NCBI GenBank assembly: GCA_019400425.1
Contig: JAFREE010000035.1
Span: forward strand, 1 to 64,000
Direction of reading: 5' to 3'
DNA length: 64,000 bases
From: Hymenochaete sp. R1
Lineage: Eukaryota; Basidiomycota; Agaricomycetes; Hymenochaetales; Hymenochaetaceae
Made by a program: the position numbers and the translations under genes. Each line of letters opens with the position of its first letter. Positions within the stretch are counted from its first letter, which is position 1. Below are positions 51,264 through 63,631 of this stretch, one piece after another. The notes under the pieces are model-generated. The model made no database searches. It was not told where the DNA came from and worked only from the letters and a program-made list of their open reading frames with translations.

Positions 51264-54200
51264 TCAATCATCCACCTCCATACTCTCCCCACCCACCGAC
51301 ACCCTGCTACCAGCTGTCTTCGCACTCCGCCTCCTCGCCGCCTCGCTCGCCCTCGCCCTCTTCTTCGCACTCATCAACACCCCCGTCGCGCTTTCTGCAC
51401 CTACTCCCCCCGCACCAGCACCCGCACTAGCCTTCCCCAAGCTCACCTTCGCCTTGCCCACGCTCGAACGCGTCTTGAACGACCTGCGGGACGGCGTCGA
51501 GGGCTGCTGCGTATGAGGACCGTTCGTCGCGGAGCTTTTCCCGAGCGGAGAACGGACGGACGGAGTCGGCGAGGTCATCCCGCCGCCTGCGGTCCCGCGC
51601 AGCCTTTCCTTGATCTTCGATCGCGAGATACGCGGTTTGCGAACGACTTCGGTGTCTCCCTTCGTTGTCGTCGACGGGGTGGGCATGGGGGCGGGCTTAC
51701 CGGCGTCCTTGTTCTTTGCCATGTCGGCTGCGATGCTTGAAGCGATACCCATCAGGCTCGGGCCTGCACCTCCAGCCGCACCGGCATCGACAGACCGGGT
51801 AGCGGGACTCGTCGGCATGTTGAGCGGCTTGCTGAAGATCTTCTTACTCGCCGGCGTGGTACCTGCATTTATGCCAGCACCAGCACTCGCGGGTTTCTTG
51901 ATGCTCTTGTTGGTAGGCGACATCACAGGAATCTTCGAGACGCGAGCCTGGGTATTGCCCGGTTTAGTTCCTGGACCTTTGTTTCCTGCTACGTTATTCT
52001 TTACAGTGGAGCTTGCATTCACTTTTGCGAGAGAGCTGGCTGTAGGTGCGGTGAGTCTCGAGAAGCGGCTAGAAGGAGCTGCTGGTCCAGTCGTTGCATT
52101 TCCGCCGGATTGGGTAGGCTTGGTGGCTGCATTATTAACGCTAGCGTTGGAATGTGCGGTAGTAGGCGCAATCGTTGAGGCATTCGACGGTTTACGACCG
52201 CCTGCCACATTTGTATCTTTGTTTGGTGTCACTCCTATCTTCTGCTTCTCCTGCGCCTGACTTCCCGAAGCCTGGCTTTGTACGGCGGCAGGGACAGACA
52301 CCGGTACAGGCGGCGCTTGCGCAGGGGACCTGGTGGTGTCACTGACAGCGCTGACTCCGTTTACAGTCGATTTCCTTGTTTCTAACGCAGAACCAGACAC
52401 TTTCCTGACGCCCGCCATAGATGACTTCCTCGGAGAAGCTTTCACAGGTGCGCCCCCACGGAACGCATTTCGTACACCACTAACGATATTCTTGACAAAG
52501 CCAAACCGGCCTTTTGGCTTCGTTGCCGTCGCATCGTTTTTGCCTGTCGCAAAGAAAAATGGAGAAAAACGTCAGTGTTTACTTTTAGATACCCAAGAAC
52601 GGTAGAGTTGTATATGAACTCAAACACTCACGAGGTACACCGATACTCTTCCTCGGCGCCCGCCCACTCATGCGCCGATGCTTGCTCATCTCCAACTGCC
52701 GCTTCACCGCAGCACTCTTCCGTCTCTTCTTCTCCTCATCCTCGTCCTCATCGTCCTCGTCCCCACCCTTCGTCTGCCGCCTCTTCGCCCCCGACGGCGC
52801 GATCGACACACGCTTCGCGTCCCCAGGACCCCCAACACAAGCCCTCTTTGACCCCCTCTTTGCCTCCTCGTCCGCCCCACCCTCACCATCCACCTCGGAC
52901 TGCTCCTCAACGTCAAAGTCATCTTCGTCGCCGAACGCACCGGGGATCACCTTGCCTTTCTTCCTCGACCCGGCACTGAAGACACGCGTACCTGACGCGT
53001 TGCTGCTATGGCGTTTCTTCGCGGCAGTAGTAGAAGCAGCAGCAGACGATCCATTCGCCACTGGGACACGGCCTTTGCCAACATCCAATACGCTCGATTT
53101 GCGCTTCCGGTTATTGATGTTCAGGGGCTGCGTTGTAGCAGCCTGGCCTTGTCCCCCTTGTCCCTCCTTCACCGCGCGTTTAGCAGCATAATGCGTGTCG
53201 ATGCCGTTCATCTTGTCGAACTCCTTCTCATGCGCACGATCGAACTTGCTCGTGATACTTCCCTCGCCAACGGTACCAGCCGTCCCTCCACCAGTCCCTA
53301 CTTTTCCTTTCCCTCCGCCGAACTCGTACTTCAGGAGCTCGTCTACGGACGCGGGTGTTCTAGCATTGGAGGCATTATTGTTGAGGACGTCCGTGTCGAG
53401 GGTCCGAGCACCCGTTGCACCAAGGCGTGAATTCATCTCTGCCAACACACTAAGCGCCGCGCTCGAAAAGTCGTTCGCAGCCGTCGAGTGACGCGGGTTC
53501 GGAGACCCGAACTTGAACGGCTCCGTCGGCGATGCAGCCTGAGGCCCCTTCGCTGCAGTAGGTGAATCGGGCACATCCTCTCCATCATCGTCCAACTCCA
53601 TATCCTCGTCTTCGAGCGTGACATCGTTCAGGGGCACAGCGCGGTCCTCGTAATTGAAGCTCAGCGCGGTGATTTTCTTCGCAGGAGACGGGCTGGCTGG
53701 CCAACATGGTATGGGCTGCTTTCCCGGCGAAGGGCCCAACAAGGGGAACTCTGTTTTGATCGGTTTGACGTTGGGGAGCTTCATGAAGGGTGGCGGAGGC
53801 AAGGCTTTGTCCATATCATCGCTATTATCGTCGTAATGAGAGAGCCCGAAAGCGTAGTTACTGAAGTTGCTTGAACTCGTCACGAGACGGATCGTGCTCT
53901 CAGCAGCCGTCAACGCATTAACGCTCGTGCACGGACCCAATCCGGGCACGGGTCGGTCGAGTGAGGACGTGGAGGCATCTGGGTCGCCAAGATTGTCGTG
54001 GTAAATATTATTGGAGAAGACGAAATGGTCAGTTTGTGGGGCTTGGTCTGGCTCTGGTATCGACTCGTACGGTACGGCGTGTTTCGCGAGAGAGTCCCGG
54101 GCCTCTTTGGTAACGTCTCTGGTTTCCTGTGAGTTGCTCCGGCTCCGGTTGAAAAGCATCAATGAAAGTGCGCTCTTGGATGATTTGGGGGACCCAGTGC

Positions 54201-54810
54201 CGTTGCCTTTGGCTTTCTCCGCTTTCTTCTGCACTTTTGCTCCCTCGGAGCCGGAGTGAGCGGAGTTGTTCGATGTAGCGGATGCTGAACGCTTGAGACC
54301 GATCGAGTTCGCAAACGAACTCAACAATGACGCTGACCCATTCAAAACAAGTAAGTATCAAGACACGACACACATACATCCTTTTTATAGCGACGTACAT
54401 TTCGAGTTTGAAGTGCCGAACTCGCCCGCGGACCCGCTCGACGAGACGGACTTCTTCGAGTTGGCGGTGCCTTCAGAAAGTTCGGTTATATCATCCATAA
54501 CCACGTTAAACATTTGGCTCGGGCGGAGGTTGCCGTTCTGGACATCGGAATCCTCCTCCCCGCCATCGTTCTCAGAGTTATCGTCGCCCTCACTTGAATT
54601 CAAGGGGGACGAAACATCGGCCTCGCTGCGAACGGCAATGTTGAGAGGAGCGTCAGAGGGGAGGGCACGTGCGTGCTCTTTGAGCCTTGAGACGAGCTCG
54701 TTATTCTTTCCTGTGGATTTGATGTTGTGATGCTTGCATAGTTGAACGAGTTGGATGCGCTTGAGGGAGTTGAGGGCGGGGGAGTTGAAGAGGATGTCGG
54801 TGGTCGACAT
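51264..54810 (-). CDS. SAP-domain protein, 1130 residues, mostly disordered
   Basis: Exons: 54810-54399, 54332-52632, 52543-51264, with introns of 66 and 88 nt in phase 1. The N-terminus carries a SAP motif, a short helix-turn-helix that binds DNA (about residues 13-48: LKRIQLVQLCKHHNIKS, then KNNELVSRLKEHA). The rest is disordered and charged: an acidic patch near 75-90, LEDEDMELDDDGED, DEDDFDVEEQSEVDGE and a basic KKRRKSAAVKRQLEMSKHRR followed by SGRAPRKS. The C-terminal third is Ser/Thr/Pro/Ala/Lys-rich, with KPRISRSKIKERLRG and KKRARASEAARRRS. A chromatin- or chromosome-associated role is likely from the SAP motif and basic composition. No specific orthologue is assigned. Small introns hidden inside the long low-complexity exons are possible. 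Confidence 0.78.
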
Positions 54811-56290
54811 AGCTGCTTCACGTGCGCCGGTATTCGAGTACAGTACTTCCAGATAAGATAATGAATGTTGTCAGAAGATGGGACCCTGGTGTCTTGAAGG
54901 GTGCGCCGTAGCGCGTACAAGGGGGATGGGTTAGATGTGTAGAGTGGTGTGGCGCGCGCGGGATCTCGGTGCCGGGTGCTGGGAGGAGGGGAAGGAGGAG
55001 GCGCAAGTGAGATTAGGAAACAACACAACCAGCGGGGAGCGCGAGTTCTGCACGTGATCGTTTCTTTACACCCGAGGGCCGAGATTCAAAATTTGAAGAA
55101 TGACTTGTTCTTTTTATACGGTCGACATCTGTTTTTCATGAACCACCACCTAAACTTCTTGATGTCATCTCAAGCCACTGTTCGCTGGGCGTCAAACATA
55201 CAGAGGAACAATGGTCGCTTGCGTCGTCGCAGCGAGGCGAGTCTGCATTGGGTACAATGACAATGAACGCGATCAAAGGCCATCGAGCAGCCTTTCATCA
55301 TTAATATTACCTCAAGTCTCACTGGCAAGACGCGCTTTCAAGTCTATAGGAAAAGGAATAGTACATACGCACACCTGGAATAGGGACACAGCCATGAAGA
55401 AGAGCGGAGTGCCGAAGAGCTGGTGACGAGAATAAGAATGTAAAGAGTCAGTATGTTGAGCCTCCGAGAGTCTTTGTGTGAAGATCCGACGCCGTCTTTT
55501 GTTCTCCAACCGTTATAAGACGCTGTCTTCGAAGCCAGCTATACCCCCTTTCCTTCGCCTTTCTTCCTCCCCACGCCCATCAAGATTTCGTCTACAAGTT
55601 CGCAGTCAAAGATCATCACCAGGGCTCGTGTGTGTGTGTGTTCAACGTTCCCACGGGGCATATTTCAATCAAAAAAAGCATCAAATTTGAAGATCTTATG
55701 TCTGTCCCCGGGATTATTTATGCACTTCTCTTCAAGAGCGACGTTTCTCTAACTACCGGGGCGAACTATACGGACGGGACGAGATACTCGCTTGAAGCTG
55801 AAAGTGAGCCCGGTTGTCGAGGAGGAGAGGAGGAGTGAATGAGAACCGAAAGGGGATGAAGCCGATGGCCCGAATGAGGTGGGGAAGCAACAGCGACGAC
55901 GACGGATGGTAACGATGATGGAAAGATGAAGAGGTTGAAGAAGAGGGCAACGCAACGAAGTGACGGCGACGGCGACGAGCTAACGGGACGGACTCTGTAA
56001 GGAAATTCGAATTTCTGTCTCTTTTCCACTGACTAGCTCTAGCTCTGTTCTGTTCTCTCTGGTCCTCTCTCTGCTCGACACTCCCACTTTTCTACTTTCA
56101 CTTTCACTACCGCTCATTCTCCACTCGCCTCGCCTCTTCCATCCTACTCAGCATTTCTAATACCTTTCACATCCTTCTATCTTCATCCTTCACAACACGC
56201 TCTAGCCAGCCTCTGTCTCCTTCAATCATCTTCGACCATTTTCTCCTCTTCTGGTTTGCTCTCAAGCTCGCCCTCTTATCATCACTCTTA
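54811..56290. other. Divergent intergenic region, no gene seen
   Basis: About 1.5 kb between the SAP-protein start and the 480-residue protein start. It is pyrimidine-rich on the plus strand from 56030 to 56280, just before the plus-strand gene, as expected for a 5' UTR/promoter. Frames at 54949-55260 and 55749-56029 lack support. Confidence 0.5.
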
Positions 56291-57891
56291 ATGCCTTCGC
56301 ATCCCTTCTCTTCTGGCGCAGCGCGCAACTCGTCTTCATCCTCAAAACCAATGGCCGAAAAGCCGTCTACTTCATCGTCTTCGTCAAGAAAACGTGTCTC
56401 CAAGCCTGCCCCCTCATCTCGTGTCCTCTCCCACAAGCTCAGACACCAGCTCGTCCGCACTCGCCACCTCCGCTCCACCCACACAGACACTCCCATCGCT
56501 CTCGAAGACACCCAGAATCAAAACTCGCAATGTAAAAGTCACGATGCGTCGGATATCATGATGGACGAGTGGGAGCGGATGGAGGTGCCCGTGTTTGCGG
56601 GAATCACGCTTCCCCGCCAGCTTCCTCGCGCCCCGTACAGAGACCCGCAGCCCGCGGCGCTAGCCGCTGTGGACGCAGACTTGGTTCAGACGAACTTGGA
56701 GTACATAAAGGATTGTTTGGAGATTCGAGGAGACGAGTGAGTTCGCGTTGCTTGTTTGCGTTCTGTGTGTGTGCCCACGCACAAGAAGCGAATCTCTCGC
56801 ATTTGGCGTGGGCCAAAGCACATACACGCATAGTGCCTGTCTAAATCCTCCTTTACTGCGACGCACTACTGACGTCTGACTTCCCCTCTTACAGACTCTT
56901 CTCTGTTCTCAAATGCACTTCTATCCTTTCCCTCAACCGGCCCCATGGTCCCCGGTGTTTCCCCGTCTCTGCACGGGTCCGGGTATCTCATCCCGACTCC
57001 GACCTCCCCACGCATATCCTCGCCGTTCGAAGCAGCCAGCCCTCGGGAACAGACCTGCTCGATACGCTCACCCAGAATAATGCTTCTCGCTCTACACCAC
57101 CAAGTCCAGCCCCGGCTTATTACACCCCTATCCACGCGTTGATGCTGGCCGTTTACGCGCCGTTGCTCGGTGCACTCCCACTTTCAAACCCCGCCGACCA
57201 GCTGGATGTAGCGAAGAGTGGATGGGCAGAAGGGGAAGACGCACAGTTCACACTCCCCGTTGCGGTCGTGCGTGTTCCCTCGCCACGCACGCTCGGAATG
57301 CTTCTCGCGGTGCTCTATTCCCAGCGATACGACAACTTCGTCAAGACACTCCTCGGGATCCCCCTTCTCCCTTACGATTCTGATTCCGACTCCACTTCTT
57401 CTTCGGATTCCGAATCCGAATCGTCGTCAAATTCACACTCGAGGCCGTCCCAAACGACTCTCCTCACCCAATCGATCTTCACGAGCCTCTTCTCCCCACT
57501 CGCCGAGCTCCCGCCTTCCTCCGTCTCCTCGAACACGAACACGAACACGAACGCAAACACCGACTCTACATCCCGTTCCTCCAGGCTCTCCAAACGCATC
57601 TCCTCCGTCTCGCGACTCGTCGCCTTAGGCTACTCTCGCCCACCAACATCCACATCTACATCTCCAGCAACCACGAACGGAAACGCCGATCCCTTGACAG
57701 GCGCCCACGCCCTCATCCAACGCGCGAGGCTCGCACAAGCGCTCGCAGCGAACGCGTGCGCGTTGGGTGTATGCGACTCGGCGTTTTGGGGCGCGATGGA
57801 CGTTGCGTGGGCGGTGTTGTTGGGGGCTGTTGGGTGGTGTGCTGGAGCTGGGGGTGGTGATGGCTTCGAGGACGGACTGGGACTGAATTGA
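56291..57891 (+). CDS. Unassigned protein, 480 residues
   Basis: Exons 56291-56736 and 56895-57891, with a 158-nt intron (GTGAGT...TTACAG) in phase 2. I cannot name a family. Residues 1-85 are Ser/Arg-rich and disordered. An ordered block runs from about 90 to 160: DEWERMEVPVFAGITLP, PYRDPQPAALAAVDADL and VQTNLEYIKDCLEIRGDEL. A second block at 235-320 has IHALMLAVYAPLLGALP, FTLPVAVVRVPSPRTLGMLL and YSQRYDNFVKTLLGIP. A Ser/Asp/Asn/Thr-rich linker and a helical C-terminus (ALIQRARLAQALAANACALG, DSAFWGAMDVAWAVLLG) follow. The two-block layout might match the agaric Clp1 (clampless) developmental proteins, but I could not confirm this and offer it only as a lead. Confidence 0.65.
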
Positions 57892-58923
57892 TCTCGTTTT
57901 GTTGAAGTGTGAGGGATCACTGTGTTTGTGATTGTATGGGTTGGAGGCTGGCCCCGTCGTCGGTTTGAGGAAATCGAATTGATGCGGGTCTGTGGCTCTG
58001 GCTCGTTCGTTTTTTCCTCGCTCTTTTCCTGTTGTTATCAGGTTTCCTTTTCTTCTAATTTTTGTTTGGCGCTCGACGCCCAGGGACTGTAAACTCGCTT
58101 GTATAATACCTTTTTCTTTCTTTTTTTTCCCCTCCTCATTCACCTCCTTCGTTCACCCCTCTTTCGACCCCTTCTATGTTCTTCCCCTACGTTCTCTCCC
58201 CCTTCGTCTCTTCGTCTCTTCGTTCCCCGTCATTCGTCCTTCACCCTTCGTCCTTCAAGAAAAATTGCCGATATTTAGCTTAATAGCTTGAAGAAGTAGA
58301 TAAAGTAAATAAAAACTGTAGGTAATCCGTATTGTTATCTTGTTCGCGGCTTCATGACTTCACGGCTTAGCGCCCACTCACTGATCTGATGATTGTCGAT
58401 CCTCCCGTATCCACACCCGAAATATGAGTCGACGAATTATCCTGTCCATTTTCCCCTCTTCTTTTCTCAACTATCCTCTGGCAGCAGGCTCGGGTGAAAC
58501 CCTCCAATCGATTTGTTTCGATTTCTTTTTTTTGAGTCTTAGCCAAAAATAGAGCCTGTCCTAAACACTGGCAGACGCAATGACTCAAAATGAAGGATCA
58601 ATGAGATGATACGCGCCAACGACTCGAGTCGGAGTCGGACGATTCAGAAGGACTTTGCGAAACCAGTAGTAGTACTATGTGCTAGCTAAGTGTGAGCCAG
58701 TTCCCGACCTGTTCCACTTCCAGTTCATCTGACACGACTCGGATACTCCTCAGGCTTCAACCAAAAATAAACCAATACCCCGACAAAAATGAGGGCGTTT
58801 CAGGCTTACTGTGGCCTACCTTCGAGTTATATAGTACTAGCAAATGGTACAAGTGTCAGTGCCTTCCTCCAACGGATTACTAGTGCAGGACTAGCTTTTC
58901 AGGACCCCCATCTCCGCGGGCAA
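57892..58923. other. Intergenic, no gene seen
   Basis: About 1 kb, T/C-rich from 58000 to 58270 (3' UTR side). A frame with an ATG at 58789 runs in frame into the next gene, but comparison with its paralogue places the start at 58924. Confidence 0.5.
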
Positions 58924-60063
58924 ATGTCTTCCTTTCATCGCTCTGAAGGTCTATCCGACGCCACGTTAGGCTACGTCAACTTTTCCCGTCTTCCGGCCCG
59001 CGTCGAAGCCTTCGACGAGAAGGAATGGCCGACGAAACGATTGCCGTCGCAGGAAGAGTTGAAGGAGGTGGAGAGAAGTGAGCATCACCTTCCTCCCTGA
59101 AAAAATTTGTCGGCCTATTGATGTTGATCTTTGTCGTGCTATTAGAGTTTAATACGAAGTATAAGTTCGTCGAGGAGGGGTCCGGGTCCGGGGACCAGGA
59201 CCAGGGCCGCGACGGCGGGTTAAAGATCGAGTTCAGTAAAGTTCATTGGCATAACGTCTCGCTGCCGTACGAGACGAGATCGGTCTTCTGTACGTACCGC
59301 CGATATGCATTCTCCTCTACGCTATTGATTGAGGAATGGGAAATTCTGATAACATTGCGTACTGGTAGACACCATAACCTTCCGAGACATCCGTGGCGAG
59401 AAGATTAGAGGAGTCGATGGAGAAATCGCAGCCAAGCCGGAGGACACGACGAGAGACTTTGTCAAAAGGCTGTCAGATTTCGGAGCGACTCGTTACTCGC
59501 TGCCGGTGAAGAACATGAGGATGCTCCCGGCTGATTATTTGTGCTCGCGACGGCCGACTGGTAGGGAAGTCACCGAAGCCCAAAGAAGTGAGCAGTCGTA
59601 TTCAATTTCAAGTTCATTTCTTTTGGACGCTGGAGCTAGAACTAACTACCCGCGGCGCGTATCTTTTGTTTTGGGCGCTTGGCGATGATACAGAGTGGCT
59701 GATCGTAGCCAACTCGAACGCCAAGGAAGGAGAATGTTGGGAGATTCGCTTTGATAGGATTGGCAGCTCGGATTGGGACTACGCCAAGGGATGTCGAATT
59801 ATACGTTGTGAGTGCTGGTGGCGAGCCCATCGTATCCTACCATCCCAACCACTGGCGTCATGCAATTTTTGTAACGTTTTACTGATCACACGGCCGCGGT
59901 GCTGGTATCTTCTCTCGATATAGTCAATATAACACGGACAAAGGACGGTGTTCCTCAGAGTGTCCATACTAAGATGGAGGCGAAAAGGGATCAGACGACG
60001 GACGGGTTTATGATATCCGTCGCAAACCCTGAATTGCATCGGAAGTATAAGAACTTCTCATAG
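58924..60063 (+). CDS. Two-repeat family protein, copy 2, 256 residues (unknown family)
   Basis: Same five-exon, phase-1 layout as the genes at 40924-41901 and 62619-63631. Exons: 58924-59077, 59146-59289, 59369-59587, 59694-59807, 59924-60063. Repeat 1 starts RLPSQEELKEVER (39-51) at the end of exon 1; repeat 2 starts RRPTGREVTEAQR (160-172) at the end of exon 3. The matching helix motifs are TTRDFVKRL in exon 3 and QTTDGFMISVANP in exon 5. Exon 4 has KEGECWEIRFDRI followed by DWDYAKG. A Gly/Ser/Asp insert (SGSGDQDQGRDGG) makes exon 2 longer than in the other copies. No signal peptide or membrane segment; function unknown. An upstream in-frame ATG at 58789 would add 45 residues not seen in the paralogues. 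Confidence 0.78.
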
Positions 60064-62618
60064 AGTTGGCAAGTAGAAAAGTCTCCCCCTCTTCCCCCTC
60101 TAGTCGTTGTCGAGTCGCCACATCTGTCTGGAGTGTATGTATTCAGGTAGAGACTTACGACCTAGCCTATGACAGTGTCTTATTTTTCTTACCCCGCGCA
60201 ATCATGTCGCTCCTTGATTTCGCACAGATTTTCGACCTCAAGTCTTCTGTGCGCAAATCCAGTGCAAGGTCCTCGCCTCCTCCGAGTCGCCATCTCATTT
60301 TGGTTTACTGACGTTCGGGACCCACCATACGTGGGCTTTTTGAAAATTCGTCCACGCGCTAGTGGGAGCTCGTCATGGCCGAGTCGACGACTAGGTTAGT
60401 ACCTCGATAGCGGTCGACGGAGATGCGCCGGCGACGCCCTCACGCTTCAAGTTCGGGGTGGTGCTGCGGCCAAACGTCTGAATGCACAGAAGTCCCCGTG
60501 CCCTCTTACTGCACTGGCAGTCAGTGGCAGAGCCCTCCGAGTTGCAGAGTCCTCCACTGAAAGCCATGGATTTGGGCCTGCCAGACTGGTTGGCAAGCCA
60601 GATCCACGAATGCTCCGGCCCATCTCACCACTCGGAATTGACTTCGACGAGCCATGACGCTGTATCGCTACCATAACTTCATCTACGGTTTTGATGCTCT
60701 TGCTCCCTGACTATATTCGTCACAGATCAATAAACAAACTCAGTATACTGACTACGCTGAGTAACGTCGACTCATGGGTCACTCCGTTTGTCCCGACTCT
60801 CGTGTCGGAGGTCATTTTGGCTGTAAAGATGCAATCTGTCGTGTTAATCTGACATATTCTCGCTGACTACATGGAACGGGTATTTGTATCGCTCATACAC
60901 GGACGTTACTATGGACATTGGCTGCCAGTGGCGAGATGGGAAACACTTACCGCACTGAGACTTGGGTCTGTGCTGACTTTTTTTGCGAGATAAATAGCTA
61001 TAATCGGTGCTCAGTACGGAACTGAAACTCCCAGGCGCATCCCACATCATGTCGGACTTGACGTGTTCAACGCTCATCTGGGTCAACCAAAGGACGCGGT
61101 TAAAATAGGGAAGCAAAGGGTTCGGGAGAAGCACTATACTTCATCTATTATGAGAGTGGAACCCCTCCTTTTGAACCAACTTACTGTAGATCACGCTTCC
61201 AAGTGCTCTATCTGAGTCTTTGATCTTTGATCAAGTGTCTTTACAGCTAAAACAGGGATAAGGAGGCTTTGAATTGCGAGTGAGGGCAATCATTCCTTAA
61301 TTTATTGACCGACGTACATTTCTTTTGGTACTATCCATTGACATTCTTTCTCTTAAAAAAGAGCTACTGTGTGTATCTTTGTACTTCATGTAACGGTAGA
61401 AAAGGAAATCCAGGTGAGGAATGGCTCCACTACTAGGATAATGGTGGTGGTGGAAGAGACTTACCGAAGCTTTCATGGCACGAGATGGGGAACCTGCTCA
61501 ATATAAGGGTTATAGAACCATACCGAGAAAATAGATTAGATAGTAGATAAGTTATCCAGGGAGCACACATGTAAAGGCGGCTCCAGGACATTCATCTACT
61601 TTCTGTAAGATATGGCTTGGCGTATATTCTTGGCGCGCAACACTTCTCTTGAGCGCCACCCGCAACTATATATCATTTTGCACATAAGGCTCCCTGCGCC
61701 CAATTAAATTACCCAAGGTTGAATGTCGAAACCGTTGCACTTGAAATACTCCTGCCAGTGTTAAGTAGCAGACAGTCGTATGAAACACAGTGAAAGAGAG
61801 CCGAGGTATTCATTTAAGGAAGCGGCTACACATGTTACATGGCAAGACAATTCCACTCCTTCGACATGACCTGGAAACACCATGCTTTCCAGGTGTGTCG
61901 TATACGGCCGTGAAGCAATTATGAAACCTCTGGACTTGCGGCGAATCGTTTCATTCTAGTGGGATGAGGAATGACGTCCGTTATCAGACATGAACGTCCT
62001 CATCAAGTCCAAGTTCTACAAAAACGCGTATACTTGAACAGCGTAAGCTGGCTTGGGAAATGCTGATACTAGTGATAGCCAAATGAGTCAGAGCGCGCCG
62101 TGGTTTCAATTTGTAATTTGCTATTTAGGGCCTGCTTAATGCTGGACCAGTCTCTCAGTTCAGTGTCGATCCATCTTCAAGTCGTCGGTGACAGACAGAC
62201 TCACAGAGATTCGAGAGAAGTCCTACTCCTCGGTCACCATTGTTTCACCAGAAGTTCCTGCTTTTCTCGTTCTCTTCTGACCCAGCCAGACCCCGCGTGG
62301 GACTGCCAAACCTAGTTGATGACTTGTAAGACGTTGGAAAAAGCTAAGGGCTCGCTTCAGCTTTTCTTTGCGGCTCAAAACAGCTCAATAAGTGGACAAC
62401 GTTCAGCAAGCCACCTCGAACATCTGACGGCGCGCTCATAATATCTCTAACACAATGCTCATTCACAAGGGAATGACAGATGCGACAGAATGCAAAGGTT
62501 TCAGCATAAGCTTTACATGCACGTCCTTTATAAGGTTGACAGGCGCCTTGCTTCGATATTGTTAAGATCAAATTTCGGTTGACCTTTTCTACGATTTCCA
62601 CGAAATCCCAACGACATA
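60064..62618. other. Intergenic, no gene seen
   Basis: About 2.5 kb between the two tandem family members. I looked for a degenerate third copy (the R-P-x-x-x-x-L/V-T-E-A motif and DW segments) and did not find one. The small frames on both strands are unsupported. Confidence 0.5.
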
Positions 62619-63631
62619 ATGTCCTCAAGCTTACCCTTCCGTGCGTTGCCGCAAAGAGTGTCTGACGCCGAAGAAAAAAGCAACCCACGAGGTCGCCTGC
62701 CCTCTCAAGAAGAACTAAATGAGGCAAGGAGACGTGAGCATCTACTTTCTGATTTGGTGAGTTGGTGTTGTGTCGATAATGATTTACTGTTACATCAGAG
62801 TTCAACACAAAGTATAAAGTCCTGGAAGATGACATGTCTTTGGAGGTCGAGTTTCCTGGACTCAATTTTTGGGACACGAAGAATCCTGGCAAAAGGTCCA
62901 TTGAATGTGCGTGTGCTCTTTTGGGAATGGAAGACGATACTGTGCCCACCATCCGACAATTCTTTACTTCGATATTTCAGGGAAACTCTACAGCAGAGAG
63001 AACGGCAGCAGCACCAGAAGGCTACAAGTCAGTGGGGGCACTATTGCGAAAGAAGTAGAGAAAACGAAAGATTTCGTTGGAAGACTTACGGATATTCAAA
63101 AAGGTAAATATCCGCTGACGGACATCAAGATAAAGCAAGAGGATGATGCATTTATTCGCCGTCCAACGGGTACCCAGCTCACCGAAGCCAAGAAAAGTAA
63201 GTGGTCGTCATTTAACCATGAGGTAATCGCAGCTAACTAGCCTGTACCCTCCTTTTGTGGTGGCTTGCGTGGATGCGTCACCCTCATGCAGAATGGATGC
63301 TCAAAGCCAATATAAACGGTAATAAGGGAGAATTTTGGCAGATTAAGTTCCATACAATTAAACGTGAAGATTGGGACTTTGGCAAGAATTGTCGAATTTT
63401 GGCTTGTGAGTGCGAGTATAGTAATCTATGCTTGATGTAGTCAACTTATACTATATTCGGCTGGCTATTCTTACTGTGAATTTCTCTGCAGTTACTGTAA
63501 CCGGAGAAAAGGATGGTGATTCTCGGACGACAAGCAGTACCATGGTGGCGAAAAGAGAGGAGACGACCGAAGCATTCATGGCGCGAGTTGCAAATCCCGA
63601 ACAGCATACGGACTACAGAGCGTTTATGTAG
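62619..63631 (+). CDS. Two-repeat family protein, copy 3, 230 residues (unknown family)
   Basis: Exons: 62619-62733, 62799-62906, 62981-63196, 63292-63405, 63492-63631; all introns phase 1. Exon lengths 115 and 108 match copy 1, and 114 and 140 match copy 2. RLPSQEELNEARR (26-38) and RRPTGTQLTEAKK (134-146) open the two repeats. Exon 2 (LEVEFPGLNFWD) and exon 4 (EFWQIKFHTIKREDWD) align with each other. Exon 3 (EKTKDFVGRL) and exon 5 (EETTEAFMARVANP) align likewise. No signal peptide, membrane segment or catalytic motif is visible; charged and probably soluble. The exon 3 acceptor (ATTTCAG at 62980) is the least certain junction. Function unknown. Confidence 0.78.

Noticed and set aside
51610..52260. 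216-codon plus-strand hydrophobic frame
   Set aside because: Antisense to the Ala/Pro/Thr-rich tail of the SAP protein; the hydrophobicity is a by-product of complementing those codons.
58789..58923. Upstream ATG extending two-repeat copy 2 by 45 residues
   Set aside because: The two paralogues begin at the equivalent of 58924 and lack anything like this extension.
60064..62618. Possible fourth, degenerate member of the two-repeat family
   Set aside because: Neither the Arg-Pro/Thr-Glu-Ala motif nor the DW segment could be found on either strand.
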